From an uncultured Collinsella sp. (lineage in GTDB: Bacteria; Actinomycetota; Coriobacteriia; Coriobacteriales; Coriobacteriaceae): a stretch of DNA of 16,977 nucleotides. The position numbers and the translations under genes were made by a program. Positions 14,567-16,977 of the stretch are shown here, in pieces; position 1 is the stretch's first letter, and every line of letters starts with the position of its first letter. Below the pieces are notes generated by a model. It saw only the letters and a list, made by a program, of their open reading frames with translations, was not told the DNA's origin and did not search any database. The DNA lies in contig CABRNM010000029.1 of NCBI GenBank assembly GCA_902472315.1, positions 1 through 16,977 on the forward strand, given 5' to 3'.

Positions 14567-14833
14567 TTAGGCGTTGATGCTGTTCACGAGCTTGGCAAGA
14601 CCGGACTTGCGGTTGGAAGCCTGGTTCTTGTGGATAACATGCTTGGCGGCAGCCATGTCGAGACGCTTGGTGACGGTCTTGAGGGCAGCCTGGGCCTTCT
14701 CGGCGTCGCCCTCGGCGACGGCGGACTGGACGTGCTTGGTCAGCGTCTTGAGCTCGGACTTGACAGCCTTGTTACGCATGCGAGCTGCCTCATTGGTGCG
14801 GATACGCTTCTTCTGAGACTTGATGTTTGCCAC
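14567..14833 (-). CDS. rpsT: 30S ribosomal protein S20
   Basis: S20 is a primary 16S rRNA binder at the base of the small subunit. The 88-residue product is of normal length and shows the family pattern ANIKSQKKRIRTNEAARMRNKAVKSELKT, then AAKHVIHKNQASNRKSGLAKLV. The start is GTG at 14833 (in frame right before ANIK), with AAAGGA 9 bases upstream. A second copy of AAGGAACTC lies just before it. The gene has its own extended -10 promoter about 75 bases upstream and a strong terminator just after, so it forms a single-gene unit inside the conserved holA-rpsT-lepA order. Confidence 0.98.
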   Translation of the reverse strand: MANIKSQKKRIRTNEAARMRNKAVKSELKTLTKHVQSAVAEGDAEKAQAALKTVTKRLDMAAAKHVIHKNQASNRKSGLAKLVNSINA

Positions 14834-14838
14834 TTCTG

Positions 14839-14895
14839 GAGTTCCTTTCGAGTTCCTTGCAAAAAATGTATGACACCTCTGAGACACGGTGAGGT
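14839..14895 (-). promoter_or_regulatory. rpsT leader with hairpin and duplicated ribosome-binding site
   Basis: The predicted rpsT leader contains a 5-bp hairpin (ACCTC at 14891-14895 with GAGGT at 14875-14879), a run of six T (14861-14866), and two copies of AAGGAACTC (14850-14858 and 14839-14847), the second holding the used Shine-Dalgarno. rpsT is translationally self-controlled in E. coli, so a regulatory leader is conceivable. The hairpin is weak and its T-run is 8 bases away, so it is not a clear attenuator. Confidence 0.28.
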
Positions 14896-14908
14896 CATGC
14901 AAGCGCCT

Positions 14909-14917
14909 ACTATAGCA
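14909..14917 (-). promoter_or_regulatory. Extended -10 promoter of rpsT
   Basis: The minus strand carries TGCTATAGT, an extended -10 (TGn plus TATAGT, 5 of 6 to consensus), 75 bases before the rpsT GTG. It predicts transcription starting near 14902 and a leader of about 70 bases. A perfect TTGACA lies at 14947-14952, but at 32 bases distance it cannot be the -35 of this element. Confidence 0.65.
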
Positions 14918-14966
14918 CGCTCCCCCTCAAAGGGATAGAACGAATTTGTCAAATAGGCAGGTATCA

Positions 14967-15929
14967 TCACGATTTTCTCAAGATGTTCGTAATCCAGAGC
15001 AAAAGCGCGGTCTCCGAATCGGCAGAACCCTTCAGTGCGAGCTCCACATCGACCGCGCCCTCGAGCGCAGCGACAAGCTCCGCCATCGAAAAGCGGCGTG
15101 CCCAGGTCAGGTGATTTTTGACCTGCCAGGCCTGAAGCTTGAGTGTCGCGGCGAGCTCACGCCCCTGCCCACGAGAGTCGAGCGCCTTGGCGACGATCAA
15201 CTCGCGGATGCGACCGCATAGCAGCGTGTAGGTCCACACATAGCTCTTGGCGGGCAGCAGCCCAAAGAGCTCAAGCGAGCGGCGCATATCGCGGGCCGAG
15301 ACGGCATTGAGGAAGTCCCAGGGCTGAACTTCGGCCGTGCGCACGATCCAGCGCTCCACATCGGCAAGCTCAATTTGCGGCGCCTCGACCATCTGGGCAA
15401 GCTTGGCCAAGTCGTTATCGAGCATGCGGGTGTTCTCGCCCGAGCGCGAGACGAGCTCCTCGGCAGCAGCCGTCGAGATGGACTTACCGCGCTGCGTCGC
15501 CATCTGCTGAACGCGGCGCGGCAGTTCCCAGCGCTTGGTACCCGAACAATCGACGATAGCCTTCTTGTCGATCTTGGCGATTGCCTTATACAGGCGCGTA
15601 TTCTTGGCAAGTGAGTCGGCAATAATGAGACAGACCGTCGTGGGGCTGGGACTTGCGAGGTACTCGACAAGCGGTTCCGAGACCGCCTTGGCAAGCTTGG
15701 AGCAGCCGTCGAGGATCACCAGGCGAAACTCGCTGCCCATGGGAAAGGTATTGAGCGAGCCGATGATCGACTCGATATCGGGATCTTTCGTCATGTCGCG
15801 TTCATCGAGGTTGAACTCAACCATACCCGACTTTTCCAAGCGAGCTTTCATACGCGAGACGGCGTGGTCGCGCTTGACCCCATCGGTACCGACGATCAGA
15901 TATGCCGGCAGCAGACCGGTTTCGGACAT
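14967..15929 (-). CDS. holA: DNA polymerase III subunit delta
   Basis: HolA is the wrench of the clamp loader that opens the beta sliding clamp. The 320-residue protein has the usual delta layout: N-terminal AAA-like fold beginning LLPAYLIVGTDGVKRDHAVSRM, the beta-strand/helix pattern EFRLVILDGCSKLAK and TTVCLIIADS, and then the helical lid and collar with ELVSRSGENTRMLDNDLAKLA, WDFLNAVSARD and the C-terminal bundle. The ATG at 15929 was chosen because GGGGAG stands 4 bases upstream and the family start fits. Two earlier in-frame ATGs (15971 and 15989) have no ribosome-binding site. It follows comEC by 78 bases and precedes rpsT, as in most Gram-positives. Confidence 0.95.
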   Translation of the reverse strand: MSETGLLPAYLIVGTDGVKRDHAVSRMKARLEKSGMVEFNLDERDMTKDPDIESIIGSLNTFPMGSEFRLVILDGCSKLAKAVSEPLVEYLASPSPTTVCLIIADSLAKNTRLYKAIAKIDKKAIVDCSGTKRWELPRRVQQMATQRGKSISTAAAEELVSRSGENTRMLDNDLAKLAQMVEAPQIELADVERWIVRTAEVQPWDFLNAVSARDMRRSLELFGLLPAKSYVWTYTLLCGRIRELIVAKALDSRGQGRELAATLKLQAWQVKNHLTWARRFSMAELVAALEGAVDVELALKGSADSETALLLWITNILRKS

Positions 15930-15969
15930 TGCGCTCCCCTCTCGCACACACTCGAATTCGTACCGTGCC

Positions 15970-15999
15970 ATTTTAGCCCAGGGGTCCACCGCGCGCCAA
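15970..15999 (-). promoter_or_regulatory. Candidate promoter for holA
   Basis: The comEC-holA gap has TTGGCG, 18 bases, TAAAAT on the minus strand (-10 matches 5 of 6). The start of transcription would be near 15963, about 34 bases before the holA ATG. The -35 is weak, so confidence is low to moderate. Confidence 0.38.
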
Positions 16000-16007
16000 C
16001 GATGTCA

Positions 16008-16977
16008 TCACGGTCGCTGGCATCGCATGGCAAAGCCCTTCGCAGTCGGCGTGACGGTAATGTCGCCGTGTTCGATGGTGCATGCGAACGCACCACCCGC
16101 TTCCTTAACTGCATCGATGCAGGCATCCGACGGATGGCCGTAACGATTCCCCTCGCCGGCGCTCGCGATAGAGAACTCGGGCTTAAGCGTGCCCAGCAGG
16201 TCTGTGTCGACGGAAACTTTTGAGCCATGATGCCCCAGCTTGAGCACATCGATATCTCCCACCTCCTGTACAAACTCGCGCTCCTGATCGAGCTCGGCGT
16301 CACCAGTAAGGAGCACACGCAGGCTCTTGCCTTCCTGAGCGTAGGAGAGCAGCAAAACAAGAGAGTCCTCATTGCCCTCGCCATCCACCGTGTCAAACGG
16401 CCACATCACACGAGCCCGAAATGCGCCGATATCGACCGTGTCTCCGCGAGCCACCTGCCGATACGTTACACCCGGGCGATTCAGAACCTCAGTAGGCGCG
16501 CCGTCAAGTGCATCGGCCGCGACCGCAATGGTTCCAACCGAAAAACGATCGAGTACGTCGGGAAGACCGCCCCAATGGTCTTCATCCCAATGCGTCACGA
16601 AGACGGCGTCGATATGGTGGACGTTATTGCGAACCAACGCCGACACCACGCGGTCATCGAGCCCACAGTCGACGAGTGCCACGGCGCCACCCTGACGAAC
16701 CAGAATCGCATCGGCCTGGCCAACATCGAGGACCGTTACCGAAGGCGACGCACATCGATCCCAATAGACATACGGAACACCCGCTGCGAGCATTAAACAC
16801 AGCAGCCCCGCTGCCATGCTCCGCGCGCGGGGGCGTGGCCACCAGACCAAGAGGGCCACCAGCGCGAACGGCACCACATATACCAAGGGCGTATCGGGCG
16901 GCACGCTTACGGATGCGCCCGGAACGGCAGCAAAGAGCTGTTCAAAGAACAGCGCACAGCGGGCGACAATCAAGATC
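16008..16977 (-). CDS. comEC: ComEC/Rec2 family DNA uptake protein, C-terminal part (5' end outside window)
   Basis: ComEC forms the inner-membrane channel for single-stranded DNA during natural transformation and carries a C-terminal metallo-beta-lactamase-like nuclease domain. The frame is open to the window edge, so only about the last 322 residues are seen. They contain two hydrophobic helices (about 29-46 and 52-70 of the visible part). The MBL domain follows: TVLDVGQADAILV, VDCG, the metal motif THWDEDH (fits HxDxDH), GDAELDQER and LKLGHHGSKVS, ending near GFAMRCQRP. All motifs expected of an active domain are present, so there is no sign of decay in this part. comEC upstream of holA is the conserved order. 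Whether the organism is competent cannot be told from this. Confidence 0.92.
   Translation of the reverse strand, partial: ILIVARCALFFEQLFAAVPGASVSVPPDTPLVYVVPFALVALLVWWPRPRARSMAAGLLCLMLAAGVPYVYWDRCASPSVTVLDVGQADAILVRQGGAVALVDCGLDDRVVSALVRNNVHHIDAVFVTHWDEDHWGGLPDVLDRFSVGTIAVAADALDGAPTEVLNRPGVTYRQVARGDTVDIGAFRARVMWPFDTVDGEGNEDSLVLLLSYAQEGKSLRVLLTGDAELDQEREFVQEVGDIDVLKLGHHGSKVSVDTDLLGTLKPEFSIASAGEGNRYGHPSDACIDAVKEAGGAFACTIEHGDITVTPTAKGFAMRCQRP

Noticed and set aside
14947..14952. A perfect TTGACA as -35 of the rpsT promoter
   Set aside because: It is 32 bases from the TATAGT element, and no -10-like hexamer lies 16-18 bases after it.
1..16977. Mobile elements, CRISPR arrays, tRNA or rRNA genes, phage genes
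   Set aside because: No transposase, regular repeat array, cloverleaf or rRNA-like sequence was seen; the window is continuous housekeeping genes.

Overview
The window is a dense block of conserved bacterial housekeeping genes, and every gene I can support lies on the minus strand. Base composition is high in G+C (by eye around 60%). Start codons are mixed ATG, GTG and TTG, and intergenic gaps are short. The protein sequences, together with the order comEC-holA-rpsT-lepA-hemW-dnaJ-mtaB-phoH-ybeY-dgkA-era-recO, look like a high-GC Gram-positive. My best guess is a Coriobacteriia member such as Collinsella. This comes from sequence style and remembered gene order, not from a search.

Read in the direction of transcription (right to left), the window starts with the 3' part of comEC (DNA uptake channel, cut by the window edge). 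holA (DNA polymerase III delta) follows, possibly from its own promoter. rpsT (S20) has a clear extended -10 promoter and a strong terminator. lepA comes next and appears to be leaderless. It is followed almost without gaps by dusB and hemW. Two tandem dnaJ-family genes follow: first a divergent one whose C-terminal half is replaced by membrane helices, then a canonical dnaJ. A tightly packed run comes next: mtaB, phoH, ybeY, dgkA, era, recO. The last genes are rpsO (S15) with a terminator, and pnp with a terminator.

Functionally the block covers protein synthesis and folding (S20, S15, LepA, DnaJ), tRNA modification (DusB, MtaB), rRNA and ribosome maturation and RNA decay (YbeY, Era, PNPase, perhaps PhoH), haem-linked chemistry (HemW), DNA replication, repair and uptake (HolA, RecO, ComEC) and lipid carrier recycling (DgkA/UdpK type). 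The order matches the ancestral Firmicutes/Actinobacteria cluster, except that hrcA, grpE and dnaK are absent between hemW and the canonical dnaJ. The slot is filled by the membrane-type J-protein.

The most interesting item is that J-protein (9214-10317). It has an intact HPD J-domain, a G/F-rich linker and four CxxCxGxG zinc motifs. It lacks the second half of the substrate-binding region and dimerisation domain, and ends in about three hydrophobic helices. Other points worth a look are the leaderless lepA promoter, the RNA hairpins in front of rpsO and pnp, and the very acidic N-terminal extension on Era. No mobile element, CRISPR array, tRNA or rRNA was seen. The first 100 bases hold only hairpins.
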